DNA from: Pedobacter steynii
GTDB lineage: Bacteria; Bacteroidota; Bacteroidia; Sphingobacteriales; Sphingobacteriaceae
DNA: 64,000 nt
NCBI RefSeq assembly: GCF_900103665.1
Contig: NZ_FNGY01000004.1
Span: forward strand, 310,001-374,000
Direction: 5' to 3'
This document shows, piece after piece, positions 19,661-28,566 of this stretch. The position numbers and the translations under genes are program-made. The notes beneath the pieces are model-generated. The model saw nothing but the letters and a program-made list of their open reading frames with translations, did no database searches and was not told where the DNA came from. Position 1 is the first letter of the stretch, and every line of letters starts with the position of its first letter.

Positions 19661-20752
19661 TTATTCATCTTCAAATTTTGGATTGTCGTTACGGAAGTGG
19701 AAAACAATTTCCCAGTCCCCTTCTCTGTAAATGCTAAAATCCAGACCCAGGGTTCCGGTTTCGCGGGCGCCCCCGAAGCCTATTCTGGAATAAACAAAGT
19801 TTACATTGGCTTTGCCCGAATTGGCATAAGGTGTGCTGATATTGATCAGAGGAATAGGGTAAGCCACATCGTATTGAACATATTCAGCCGTACTTTTCCG
19901 GTTAAATCCGTGCACCAGCAGGTCCCATTTTGTTTCATTAAACAGTGCCGGGTTCATGGCTACAGAATCTTTATTCAGGAATTTGAACCGCAAAGAATGC
20001 CCGTTCCCTCCTGAAAATGGTCTGATATACACCACCACATCTTTGGTGTTGTCATCAGTCACCAATGCTTTCCGCGTGTTTTTCCCAATAATATTGGATA
20101 AACGCGAAGGGCGGATATAATCCCGTTTATTGGGATTTCTGGGATCTCCCGGATGCGGGGCAACCTTCCCGGTAAAAGGATTTAAATCTGTAGATGGTTC
20201 GTAAGGACGTTCCCGCCAAAATTTAAGTTCCATGTCTTTGATGATGACCTCCCCTCCGCTATTCGACACTTTCACGTCAAAAAAACGACGGTCCTGTATC
20301 AGGTTAGTGCTATCCGCTTTCCTTGCCGCAACAAGGTCATCTGTGGCGGAAGACCATAAAATAAACTGACCGGAAGAGCGGACTTCGAAGAGCGGATGAA
20401 CCTCTTTTCTTCTTTTGCTGTTGATTTCTTCGAGGCTTTTTTCCTTTCCATCATAAGCGCCTGTCCAAACCCAGACTTCTTTGGGCTTAAACAGGTCCGT
20501 CATAGGCCTGCCATCGCCATAGCGCGCGTTGGCAATGGAAAAAGTCAATGGCTGCGTAGAATTATCAGCGCTGAACGTCCCCATTAAGGCAGTCCGACCC
20601 AATACAGGTTCAAACAGTTTTGAACTATAGCTGATTTTATTACTGATGTATTCCTTTTCAGCGGGTACTTCGAATATTTTTTTACAGCCTGCAAGAGGCG
20701 AAATAAAAAGTAGAAGGAATACGATACGGTTATTGTTAAGGTTGAAATTCAT
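19661..20752 (-). CDS. DUF5007-like PUL lipoprotein
   Basis: 363 aa from the ATG at 20752 (MNFNLNNNRIVFLLL), giving lipobox LAGC (Cys23). A longer reading would add 12 residues ahead of the signal peptide. The body is beta-rich, with several Trp-containing strands (EVWVWTGAY, KFWRERPYEP, GDWEIVFHFRND) and no catalytic motif that I recognise. Length and position between fasciclin and susC genes resemble DUF5007 proteins of Bacteroidota PULs, though I could not confirm the family. It starts 16 bp after the preceding stop. Role inferred: accessory surface protein for glycan capture. Confidence 0.65.
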   Translation of the reverse strand: MNFNLNNNRIVFLLLFISPLAGCKKIFEVPAEKEYISNKISYSSKLFEPVLGRTALMGTFSADNSTQPLTFSIANARYGDGRPMTDLFKPKEVWVWTGAYDGKEKSLEEINSKRRKEVHPLFEVRSSGQFILWSSATDDLVAARKADSTNLIQDRRFFDVKVSNSGGEVIIKDMELKFWRERPYEPSTDLNPFTGKVAPHPGDPRNPNKRDYIRPSRLSNIIGKNTRKALVTDDNTKDVVVYIRPFSGGNGHSLRFKFLNKDSVAMNPALFNETKWDLLVHGFNRKSTAEYVQYDVAYPIPLINISTPYANSGKANVNFVYSRIGFGGARETGTLGLDFSIYREGDWEIVFHFRNDNPKFEDE

Positions 20753-20768
20753 TTTTTCTAATCTTTCG

Positions 20769-21881
20769 TTATTTAAAACCCAGGACATAATCAGCGATCT
20801 GCAACTCTATTCCCCTTCCGTTATTTTCCGTAATGTTCATGCGGTAATGTTTATAGGCTTTGGGATTTTTAAAGCGAAAAACCCTCTGCATGAAAAAATC
20901 CTGAAAATTCTGGTTAGTTCGCTCATCAAGCATTTCCCAATTGACCATGTCCTGCGAGCCCTGAAGGTTCCAGGCTTTGGGATTTCTTCCAGGATTGTCA
21001 TTGGCAGAAGTCAGGGCATAGGCATTACATACCTGAGCTACCGGAAATTCAATATTCATCCAAAAAGGTTTTGTAGCTAAAGCATTTCCGTTAAAAAACT
21101 TCGTGATTGGCGATTCATCCAGCATAAAATAAGAGGTTTCCGGGTACGGGGAATCCGGTGCTTCCGCTGAAACGGTTAATTTACCGCTATATAACCTGAT
21201 GTAATTTTTAGGTGGGTAGGTCATGGTAAAACGCTTAACAAAATCCTGAAATCCAGCCACGTGATCCTGATTAATGGTATGTACCACACCATTTGTTGCT
21301 AAAATATTCGAGGAACTGGTATTGGTAGTTGACCAGTTTTTTTGGAACTGGCTCCATCTCATGTCGCTGTAATTGATGATCTTAGGCCCACCATTTTTAA
21401 AACCGGAAGTGGCTGAAGTCGTTAGTTTCGCATTCATTAAATAACCATACCTGACTCCATGTAAAACAAGTCCATCCTGCCCTTCTATCTCCTCAGTTTT
21501 GAATTTGCCACGCATGATGTATTGTGTCATGATGGTATCCAGCTGTTCATAGTCCATATTTGATAAATTCAATGGCGCTCTTTCTGCTAATTTCCGCGTA
21601 TTATTCAGGTTGGTCACCGCCACCCGGAAGGAAGAATTTGGAATTGCAAAAACAGTGATGCTGCTGTCCCGAAGTGTGGTTTGAAGTCCCAGTCGATCGA
21701 CCACGAGCAGCATGGAATCAAATACTCCTTTTTTACTCTTCAGGTAATCATAAATATTTACCGGAACAGTTTGGCTCATTGCTTCCTGATCGTAAAAACC
21801 GGAGTCTTTACGACAAGCAATAAGGGCCATAGCAGTCATTCCTATCAGGAACAATTGCTTTTTAATACGATTGATTTCCAT
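20769..21881 (-). CDS. Fasciclin plus F5/8 type C lipoprotein
   Basis: 370 aa from the ATG at 21881, whose A is also the last base of the susD2 TAA stop (TAATG). A TTG nine bases upstream is in frame but less likely. Lipobox LIAC (Cys23). The N-terminal half (about 40-215) is FAS1-like (ITVFAIPNSSF, ATNGVVHTIN). The C-terminal half (about 230-370) is discoidin-like (WNLQGSQDMVNWEMLDE, YKHYRMNI). The same F5/8C sequence style recurs in the PKD lipoprotein at 8733-9782. Translational coupling to susD2 suggests a fixed stoichiometry in the surface complex. Confidence 0.82.
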   Translation of the reverse strand: MEINRIKKQLFLIGMTAMALIACRKDSGFYDQEAMSQTVPVNIYDYLKSKKGVFDSMLLVVDRLGLQTTLRDSSITVFAIPNSSFRVAVTNLNNTRKLAERAPLNLSNMDYEQLDTIMTQYIMRGKFKTEEIEGQDGLVLHGVRYGYLMNAKLTTSATSGFKNGGPKIINYSDMRWSQFQKNWSTTNTSSSNILATNGVVHTINQDHVAGFQDFVKRFTMTYPPKNYIRLYSGKLTVSAEAPDSPYPETSYFMLDESPITKFFNGNALATKPFWMNIEFPVAQVCNAYALTSANDNPGRNPKAWNLQGSQDMVNWEMLDERTNQNFQDFFMQRVFRFKNPKAYKHYRMNITENNGRGIELQIADYVLGFK

Positions 21882-23407
21882 TATTTCCAATAAAGATTTT
21901 GAGTTAACAATTTATTTTGTTGAAGTAATTGCTCCGATACCGGCCAGTAAATACCACCGTTGCGAATCAGTTCTGTAAAGGCCAGGTTATTTTGTCTGAT
22001 CTTGTTATAGCGCACCAGGTCGTACCAGAGGTGCCCTTCTCCCATCAGCTCTCTTTTCCGTTCTTTAAAAATGGCGTCGATCACCAATCCGTTGGTGGTT
22101 TCAATATAGTTTGGAAGCCCTCTGCTTGATCTGATGGCATTTAAGTCGTCGATCGCACTTTGGCGGTCGCCGAGCACAGAATTGGCCTCTGCACGTAACA
22201 GATAGATGTCTTCCAGACGTGTAAAAAGTGCCACACTGGAAAAGAAGCTAAACTTAGCTTCAGAAGGAGAAGTCGATGCCGAGCCACCCTCAACGACCTT
22301 GATCTTGCTAAAAACCGGATACCGGCTATCAAAATTCACAAAGTAGCGGTCGCTCGTTGGCCGGCCAAGCGTATCCAGACCGAAACGGGTATCCTTCTTT
22401 TCATTAAAAATATCGAGGATTGCATCTTTTGGTATATAGAGATCAGGAATGGCTTTATTTACGAATGGCGAAGCCAGGGTCAGTTCTTCTATATGACCGG
22501 ACATTCCCCCCTCTCCCTGCTCAAAAGTAAAATTGAAGCCCAACAGGTGGCTATCCCGTTTTCCTGAAAAAAATCCCGAAGAGTTCGTCAGACTGCCGAC
22601 ATCCGTTAGTGTTACCCCGGCGTTACCGGCCTCGTTAATCACTTTGGTTGCATTGGATGCCACCTTGGAATAATCGCCCTGCCATGCGGCAATATGCGCC
22701 AAAAGTGCATAAGCTGAGATGCGGCGCGCCAGTGTTCCCTGCCATCTGGAACTGCCCTCATTGTAATAGAGGCCTGGTTGTTTCGGATCACTTAATCCGT
22801 AACGGTTTGGCAGGATTTCCAATGTTGCTGAGAGCTCCTTCTCTGCCCATGCCAATACTTCGGATCCGGTATTCTGCGCTTTATTTTCAAATTTCCCATC
22901 ATGCGAAGAGATGATCAGTGGCACATCCCCCCATATCCTTACCATATAGAAATAGGCAAAAGCTCTGAGAAAACGAGCCTGAGCGATATCAAGATCCATC
23001 GTGTTGGCCGTATAACGCAAATCGGCCTTTTTCACCTCAGGGATCCGCTCAATGAAGATGTTTGCCGCATTAATTACGGCATACCACCTGCGCCAGCTGG
23101 AAAGGGCTTCAAGTGTTGGATAGGAAGCGGCAAGGTGGTTATCGATCACCGCTTTAAGGTCCTGCCGGGTTGGGCTGACAAATTGTTTAGCCCTTAGATC
23201 GCCGTAGATCCAATGTGCATTGTTGTCTACCATTGCGGTACGGGCTAGTCCATAGATCCCTAACAAAGCCCCCCTGGCATCCTCCAGCTTATTCCACATG
23301 TTCGGTTCAGCAACTGCCCGTGTAGATTGAACATCTACCATTTTTTTACAGCCGCCCAATAGCATAAACAGTACCAGAACAGCCATTAAATTTATGTTTC
23401 TTTTCAT
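21881..23407 (-). CDS. SusD/RagB outer-membrane glycan-binding lipoprotein (pair 2)
   Basis: 508 aa; lipobox LGGC (Cys20) then KKMVDVQSTRAVAEPNMW. SusD helices include QARFLRAFAYFYMVRIWGDVP. The C-terminal signatures are LEDIYLLRAEANSVLGD and KERKRELMGEGHLWYDLVRYN. Start and susC2 stop overlap as TAATG at 23405-23409, and its own stop overlaps the next gene in the same way. It would act as the lid and binding protein of the susC2 channel. It is distinct in sequence from SusD1, so the two pairs are not a recent duplication. Confidence 0.96.
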   Translation of the reverse strand: MKRNINLMAVLVLFMLLGGCKKMVDVQSTRAVAEPNMWNKLEDARGALLGIYGLARTAMVDNNAHWIYGDLRAKQFVSPTRQDLKAVIDNHLAASYPTLEALSSWRRWYAVINAANIFIERIPEVKKADLRYTANTMDLDIAQARFLRAFAYFYMVRIWGDVPLIISSHDGKFENKAQNTGSEVLAWAEKELSATLEILPNRYGLSDPKQPGLYYNEGSSRWQGTLARRISAYALLAHIAAWQGDYSKVASNATKVINEAGNAGVTLTDVGSLTNSSGFFSGKRDSHLLGFNFTFEQGEGGMSGHIEELTLASPFVNKAIPDLYIPKDAILDIFNEKKDTRFGLDTLGRPTSDRYFVNFDSRYPVFSKIKVVEGGSASTSPSEAKFSFFSSVALFTRLEDIYLLRAEANSVLGDRQSAIDDLNAIRSSRGLPNYIETTNGLVIDAIFKERKRELMGEGHLWYDLVRYNKIRQNNLAFTELIRNGGIYWPVSEQLLQQNKLLTQNLYWK

Positions 23408-26328
23408 TATAAGTTCATTTTTAATCCAAGGGTATAAGTTCTGGGAATTGGCATTCCATAGCCGGTATCGTAACCGGTATAAGGCACCAGCTCAGGATCA
23501 GTTCCCTTATATTTGGTGAGGGTAAAAAGATTACTGGCCATGGCATAAACATAAAGGCCATTGATTTTCAGCTTTCCCCTGTTCTGCGCCGACACAAGAT
23601 CATAACCCACTGACAGCGTGCGCATTTTAAGAAAAGAAGCATTTTCAAGAAACAGATTCTGATCAATACGATATGGAATCACGCTACTCCATGGATTATA
23701 AAGGGGATAATCATTTCTGTTTCCTCTTTTCTCCCAAAAAGTGATTTCTTTTAGCGAAGTGATGCTATTTCCACCCTCTCGGTTGATAAAATCAAGGGAA
23801 TTGGCCATTTGCTGGTTCATCAGACTATGGCCCAGATTAAAATAAAAATTCATGCTTAAGGACCATTTTCCATATTTGAAATCATTGTTAAAACCACCAA
23901 TAACTACAGGCTGACTATGGCCATATAAGGTTTTGTCCCTGGCGTCAATCATCTGATCTCCATTCTGGTCTTTCCATTTAGGATCTCCCGGCTGAAGTGC
24001 GGTTCCGCTGTATTGCATGGCAGTTCCATCCGCCTGGCGTAGCTCATCGACTGAGTTATAGATACCTTCGTTCGTCAGCAGCCAGTACCTGTCTACTGCT
24101 TCACCGGTTCTTAAAAGGCGGTTACCGATCACAATTTCCTTAAGTCCGCCCGGCAAGGCGACTAGCTTATTGGCGTTATAGCTGATATTGAACGCGGGTG
24201 TCCAGGCGAAGCCATTATTTTGGGATTGAACAGCGGCGTAGCTCAACAATAACTCCACACCTTTATTGTTTACCGAAAGACCCGGCTCCAGGGAAGTCTT
24301 ATATCCATATTCCGAATAAGCCGGTATTCCCAATAACTGATTTTTATCTGTTTTTGTATATACATCCAGGCTTCCTTGTAAACGGTTATTATTGATTCCA
24401 AAATCTATCCCAAAATTTAGCTGATCGGTATAAGCCCATGGAATGCCATATCCTACCCAGCCAAAATTATAAGGGCGGGAAAGTATCGCAAAGCCATTAT
24501 ATCCGGGTAAAGTGACATTACCGGTATACCCGATATCCGAGGTATACTGAGGTCCCTGCCCAAAATTATCATAGGCATTTGTTTTCCCAAGGCGACCAGC
24601 GCTCAATCTCAGGCTTAATGCTGAAACGTTTTTGCTATTCGACAAAAGGTCGTTTTTAACATTCCATCCTGCAGACAATACGGAAGATAAAAACCATCTG
24701 CTCGTAGGCTGTGCATTTGACGAGGCATCTTCCCTCAGCAACAACGACAGGCTGTATTTGTCCTTGAAGTCGTAAGTAGCCCTGCCATAAACAGAAAGGA
24801 GGTTATGACTCGTCTTATCTAAAAACTTAAACAACAGATTGGCAGGAAATGAGGTTGGAATCAGGTCTTTATTGATCAGGTTTAATTTGATAAAGTCATT
24901 GACCCCTTTATAGGCATACGCATAATTGTACTTGGAAAGGTCCCATTGCAGTAATTGGCCTGCACTTGCCTTCAGGTGATGGTCGCTTCCAAATTGCTTT
25001 GTATAAGAGATCACATTTTCAAAAAGGAGCCTTTGGTTATAGCCGAAATAATTTGAAGCATAACTATTGCCTTCCATCAATGGCTTTGCAAAAAAGATAT
25101 CCCTGGTTCCTTCATTGTAATCAACGGAGATGCCGGAAGAAATTTCTACATCTTTAAGGTTCACAATCAGCTTTCCATAACCATCCAGCAAAGTATTGAT
25201 GTTGTTGTCGTATCCTTTACTAAATTGGTTAAGGTACTTTCCATAGACCTCTTTATTAGGTGCCAATGGCAGGGAAAGCGAGGGAATATAGTTCGTCTGT
25301 GCAAAACGGTCTCTTAAGCTCCGGTTCCGGTCGCGTTCCAGCCTGTTGGCATTCACCATTAACGAAACGGTAAGCCATTGCAAAGGTTTCATATTGATAT
25401 TGAACATCACGTTATAGCGGTTGAGTCCGGTAGAATCTGCCACTCCCTCATTCCGTACGTTTCCTCCCGCAAACCTGAAATTGGCCCGTTCAGTTCCTCC
25501 GGAAAGGTCCGCAGAAATGCCATGAACCATCCCGTTCCGGTAATAATAATCGGTCCAGTTAGACGGGCCATTGTATAGCGGACTGGAAGCGTCGCTCAGG
25601 TATTGGGGGTAAACATCTTCGTCTGAATATCTTCCGTTTGCCGTGTAACGATCGTAGAACTGTTTTCTGAATGCATTTTCAGCAGATGCGTTCAGGGTCG
25701 TTACATTTGGCCGCAGGGCAAGACCAAAATAAGTGTTGAAGCTGATTCGCCTGATGGTTCCCGGCTTTTTAGAAGTTAAAAGGATGACACCATTTGCGGC
25801 ATTAGGTCCGTAAATGGCCACCGCAGAAAGATCGCGCAACACTTTAACCTCCTGAATATTGTTCATATCAATATTCGTCAGAAGATTGGTTGCTGTTCCG
25901 ATACGGTTGTAATTGTACAACTGAATATCATAAGCAAAAGGATGTTCCCCGATCAGCGGAATTCCGTCGAGTACCACAAGCGGTTGCTGCTGCATGACGT
26001 CGGCAGGAGATAACAAAGGGCCGGAAAGGCCTCTGATAAACATGTTCTGAATCGTGCCCGGTTCTCCGCTGGGTTCCTGAACGGTAAGCCCGGGAGCCTG
26101 TCCTTTAAGATACTGTTGCAGTGAAACAACAGGGATTTCGGAGAGTTTCTGTGGCGATATGCTGCCCTTTCTCCTCACAACAGGTCTGATGATTTTCCTC
26201 GTTGTATCCAGTTTTGAGGTATCTGTTAGGGGTTCCTGAAAGGCGCTTTGATCGAGATCTCTCGCATATCCATAAGAAAAATTCAGGCATAGCGATGCAC
26301 ATAACAATAGTGGTAATTTAATACACAT
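23407..26328 (-). CDS. SusC/RagA TonB-dependent transporter lacking the usual N-terminal beta domain (pair 2)
   Basis: 973 aa. A signal peptide (about 1-22, MCIKLPLLLCASLCLNF) is followed by only about 40 residues before the plug (LSEIPVVSLQQYLKGQAPG, then PLVVLDGIPLIGEHPF and VLRDLSAVAIYGPNAANGV). The CarboxypepD_reg-like domain present in SusC1 is therefore absent. The barrel is full length and ends YTLGLKMNL. It is the first large gene of the left PUL transcript, preceded by a palindrome, an A/C-rich tandem repeat and a 20-codon ORF. Function is outer-membrane oligosaccharide import with SusD2. Confidence 0.95.
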   Translation of the reverse strand: MCIKLPLLLCASLCLNFSYGYARDLDQSAFQEPLTDTSKLDTTRKIIRPVVRRKGSISPQKLSEIPVVSLQQYLKGQAPGLTVQEPSGEPGTIQNMFIRGLSGPLLSPADVMQQQPLVVLDGIPLIGEHPFAYDIQLYNYNRIGTATNLLTNIDMNNIQEVKVLRDLSAVAIYGPNAANGVILLTSKKPGTIRRISFNTYFGLALRPNVTTLNASAENAFRKQFYDRYTANGRYSDEDVYPQYLSDASSPLYNGPSNWTDYYYRNGMVHGISADLSGGTERANFRFAGGNVRNEGVADSTGLNRYNVMFNINMKPLQWLTVSLMVNANRLERDRNRSLRDRFAQTNYIPSLSLPLAPNKEVYGKYLNQFSKGYDNNINTLLDGYGKLIVNLKDVEISSGISVDYNEGTRDIFFAKPLMEGNSYASNYFGYNQRLLFENVISYTKQFGSDHHLKASAGQLLQWDLSKYNYAYAYKGVNDFIKLNLINKDLIPTSFPANLLFKFLDKTSHNLLSVYGRATYDFKDKYSLSLLLREDASSNAQPTSRWFLSSVLSAGWNVKNDLLSNSKNVSALSLRLSAGRLGKTNAYDNFGQGPQYTSDIGYTGNVTLPGYNGFAILSRPYNFGWVGYGIPWAYTDQLNFGIDFGINNNRLQGSLDVYTKTDKNQLLGIPAYSEYGYKTSLEPGLSVNNKGVELLLSYAAVQSQNNGFAWTPAFNISYNANKLVALPGGLKEIVIGNRLLRTGEAVDRYWLLTNEGIYNSVDELRQADGTAMQYSGTALQPGDPKWKDQNGDQMIDARDKTLYGHSQPVVIGGFNNDFKYGKWSLSMNFYFNLGHSLMNQQMANSLDFINREGGNSITSLKEITFWEKRGNRNDYPLYNPWSSVIPYRIDQNLFLENASFLKMRTLSVGYDLVSAQNRGKLKINGLYVYAMASNLFTLTKYKGTDPELVPYTGYDTGYGMPIPRTYTLGLKMNL

Positions 26329-26373
26329 AGTATTGAAATTAATAGAATTTAGTGTTCGTAAATTTGTTAATAC

Positions 26374-26436
26374 TTAGCCTATAGCGGGATCACTTATAGG
26401 TGGACTCCAGGAAAATAGCGTAATCGTTTTAATCAT
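26374..26436 (-). CDS. Candidate 20-aa leader peptide upstream of susC2
   Basis: ATG at 26436, stop TAA at 26374-26376. The C-terminal part reads FSWSPPISDPAIG. The ATG comes directly after an A/C-rich tract like the one before the cytochrome gene start at 42160, which is how translated starts look here. The last third of the ORF overlaps a CCTATA...TATAGG inverted repeat (26378-26400). It is 45 bp from the susC2 start. A regulatory leader peptide is one reading; chance is the other. Confidence 0.4.
   Translation of the reverse strand: MIKTITLFSWSPPISDPAIG
26378..26400 (-). promoter_or_regulatory. Inverted repeat over the end of the leader ORF
   Basis: Six-base perfect arms CCTATA (26378-26383) and TATAGG (26395-26400) enclose 11 bases and overlap the last codons of the 20-codon ORF. 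No T-tract follows, so it is not an ordinary terminator. Confidence 0.35.
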
Positions 26437-26440
26437 AGTG

Positions 26441-26470
26441 GTGTGATTTGGTGTGGTTTGGTGTGGTTTG
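26441..26470 (-). repeat. Three tandem 10-bp A/C-rich leader repeats
   Basis: Plus strand reads GTGTGATTTG, GTGTGGTTTG, GTGTGGTTTG; as RNA from the minus strand this is CAAACCACAC repeated. It lies just upstream of the 20-codon ORF ATG and resembles other unstructured A/C-rich leaders in the window. Confidence 0.7.
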
Positions 26471-26508
26471 GTTTGTTCGTTTGCAGCTAATGAAACTTAT
26501 TTAAGAAA

Positions 26509-26539
26509 TTATCCACGCCAGTGCACTAGCGATGGATAA
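26509..26539 (-). promoter_or_regulatory. 31-bp imperfect palindrome, likely operator of the left PUL
   Basis: Outer arms TTATCCA (26509-26515) and TGGATAA (26533-26539) and a centre AGTGCACT (26520-26527) are each perfectly paired. Inner CGC/GCG also pair, with one bulged base. A near-consensus minus-strand -7 box TAAGTTTC lies at 26499-26492. The palindrome centre therefore falls about where the -33 element would be. Confidence 0.5.
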
Positions 26540-26901
26540 CTTATAAACGAGAACGCATTAGATTTAATAAACCGAATTTGCGGAAAACAACAAACATGAA
26601 CTACAATTAATTTGACTCTTTATAATGTTTTTTTTGCATTAACAATTAGGAATCAGGTAATTATAACTTTTACAATTTTAAGGGCTTCTAATCTATCGAA
26701 TTGTTGCCCGGAAACACCTTAAATATGTCCTCAGACCGGGTTTAATGGGGTACGGTCTTATTTGTTTTTGATTTTGACAACCGATTTTATCACAACCAAT
26801 TAGTGCCCGGGATAGCGATGAAGCTATTAAATTGAGTTTTGGCCAATGTCTTATATCGTTATTCTTTTCTGACGGCTTCTATCTAAATTATAAATATAAA
26901 A
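26540..26901. other. Intergenic region between the left PUL and xylB
   Basis: About 360 bp of A/T-rich sequence between the PUL operator and the xylB operator/promoter. I see no credible ORF, RNA gene or strong hairpin in it. Confidence 0.5.
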
Positions 26902-26909
26902 TATTTTAG

Positions 26910-26947
26910 GCAATCGATTGCTTTTATGAAACATTCTTCTAAATTCG
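26910..26947 (+). promoter_or_regulatory. LacI-type operator and promoter of xylBA
   Basis: The perfect 12-bp palindrome GCAATCGATTGC is at 26910-26921. TTG at 26918-26920 and TAAATTCG at 26940-26947, 19 bp apart, match the Bacteroidota TTG/TAnnTTTG promoter with one mismatch. A bound LacI-family protein would cover the -33 element. Identical palindromes are at 34206 and 42085. Confidence 0.75.
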
Positions 26948-26996
26948 CTTCTTATTAACCATATATATATTACATAAACCATAAGAAAAACATGAT

Positions 26997-28475
26997 ATGT
27001 TATTACTGGGAATAGACATCGGAACTTCTTCTGTCAAGGTGGCGATCGTAGATGCACAATCGCAAAAAACCATTGCGAATGCACAATATCCGGAAGAAGA
27101 ACGCATCATTCATTCCCCCCGGCCCGGATGGGCAGAGCAAAATCCGGATATCTGGTGGGAAGACGCGCAAAAAGCTTTTGCGATCTGCAAAAAGAAGGGC
27201 GTTTTTAATCCATTGGACATTTCCGCCATCGGTATTGCCTATCAAATGCATGGCCTGGTACTGGTAGATAAAGAACAACAGGTTTTGCGGAACAGCATCA
27301 TTTGGTGCGACAGCAGAGCGGTGTCCATCGGCAATACTGCATTTGATCGGTTGGGTCATGATTATTGTTTAGATCACCTGCTCAATTCTCCCGGTAACTT
27401 TACTGCTTCAAAACTGGCCTGGGTAAAACAAAACGAGCCTGAGATCTATGCGAAAATCTACAAAATAATGCTTCCCGGTGATTTCATCGCGATGAAGCTG
27501 ACTTCAAGTATCAGCACCAGTATCTCCGCCATGTCGGAAGGCATATTCTGGGACTTTAAAACTGATACCTTATCCGATTCATTGATGGATTATTATGGTT
27601 TTGACCGGGAAATGATCCCGGAAATTAAACCTGTTTTTTCGGAACATGGGAGGCTGAACGCGGCTGTTGCAGAAGATCTTGGTCTGAAAGCAGGAATCCC
27701 CATAGCTTATAAGTCCGGCGATCAACCCAATAATGCCCTCTCTCTCAATGTACTCGAACCCGGAGAAATAGCAGCGACCGCAGGTACCTCCGGCGTCATT
27801 TACGGCATCAGTGACCAGCTGGTTTATGATCCGCAATCCAGGGTAAATACGTTTGCCCATGTCAATTATACACCGGAAGAGAAAAGACTGGGAATCCTGC
27901 TTTGCATCAATGGTACCGGAAGCATGAACCGATGGATTAAAAACCTGTCCGGATCCGGTATTTCTTATGCGGAGATGAATATGATGGCCAAAAAGACGGC
28001 TATCGGTGCCGAAGGAATCCGGGTCTTACCATTTGGAAACGGTGCAGAACGCATGCTCGATAACCGGCTGATCGGCGGCCATTTTCAAAACATTGATTTC
28101 AACCTTCATACCAATGCTCACCTGTTCAGAGGGGTACAGGAAGGAATTGCGTTTGCTTTCCGTTATGGATTAGATACGATGCGGAGCAATGGCCTTCGTC
28201 CAACCGTGATCCGCTGTGGAAAAGCAAACCTTTTTCTGAGCGAACTCTTTTTGGAAGCCTTTGTCAACAGTACCGGTGTACCGGTAGAATTATATGAAAA
28301 TGATGGCAGTGCCGGTGCAGCACTCGGTGCCGGAATTGGTTCCCGGATTTATAGCCACGCGTCCGAGGCTTTTAGCCAGATCAAACCCCTGCAATACACT
28401 GAACCTAGCTTAACTTCCAGCTATGAACCCGTTTATCAGGACTGGCTTACCCACCTGGAGTCTAAAATCAGGTAA
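26997..28475 (+). CDS. xylB: Xylulokinase (FGGY family)
   Basis: 492 aa, cytoplasmic. It phosphorylates D-xylulose with ATP to xylulose 5-phosphate, which enters the pentose phosphate pathway. FGGY features are the N-terminal phosphate loop LLLGIDIGTSSVKVAI, the XylB-type substrate segment YQMHGLVL (82-89), WCDSRA, and SGDQPNN with the catalytic base D242. The C-terminal ATP-site motif GSAGAALGAG is present. ATG at 26997 gives the canonical start; an ATG five bases upstream hits a stop within eight codons. xylA follows after 91 bp. The gene is preceded by the GCAATCGATTGC operator, so LacI-type control is expected. Confidence 0.95.
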   Translation: MLLLGIDIGTSSVKVAIVDAQSQKTIANAQYPEEERIIHSPRPGWAEQNPDIWWEDAQKAFAICKKKGVFNPLDISAIGIAYQMHGLVLVDKEQQVLRNSIIWCDSRAVSIGNTAFDRLGHDYCLDHLLNSPGNFTASKLAWVKQNEPEIYAKIYKIMLPGDFIAMKLTSSISTSISAMSEGIFWDFKTDTLSDSLMDYYGFDREMIPEIKPVFSEHGRLNAAVAEDLGLKAGIPIAYKSGDQPNNALSLNVLEPGEIAATAGTSGVIYGISDQLVYDPQSRVNTFAHVNYTPEEKRLGILLCINGTGSMNRWIKNLSGSGISYAEMNMMAKKTAIGAEGIRVLPFGNGAERMLDNRLIGGHFQNIDFNLHTNAHLFRGVQEGIAFAFRYGLDTMRSNGLRPTVIRCGKANLFLSELFLEAFVNSTGVPVELYENDGSAGAALGAGIGSRIYSHASEAFSQIKPLQYTEPSLTSSYEPVYQDWLTHLESKIR

Positions 28476-28566
28476 CATAATACTGATTATAAGCAATTTA
28501 AATACACATGTATAAGTTCTTTATTTAAGCACAAATCAACCTTAAATCAAATTAAAAACAAGCAAA

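Noticed and set aside
14195..26328. Recent duplication giving rise to the two SusCD pairs
   Set aside because: The SusC proteins differ in domain content and the SusD proteins in sequence throughout. There is no long nucleotide repeat between them.
26329..26996. Possible ECF sigma / anti-sigma pair driving the left PUL
   Set aside because: No such genes lie in the gap or next to it, and neither SusC has an N-terminal signalling (STN) domain.
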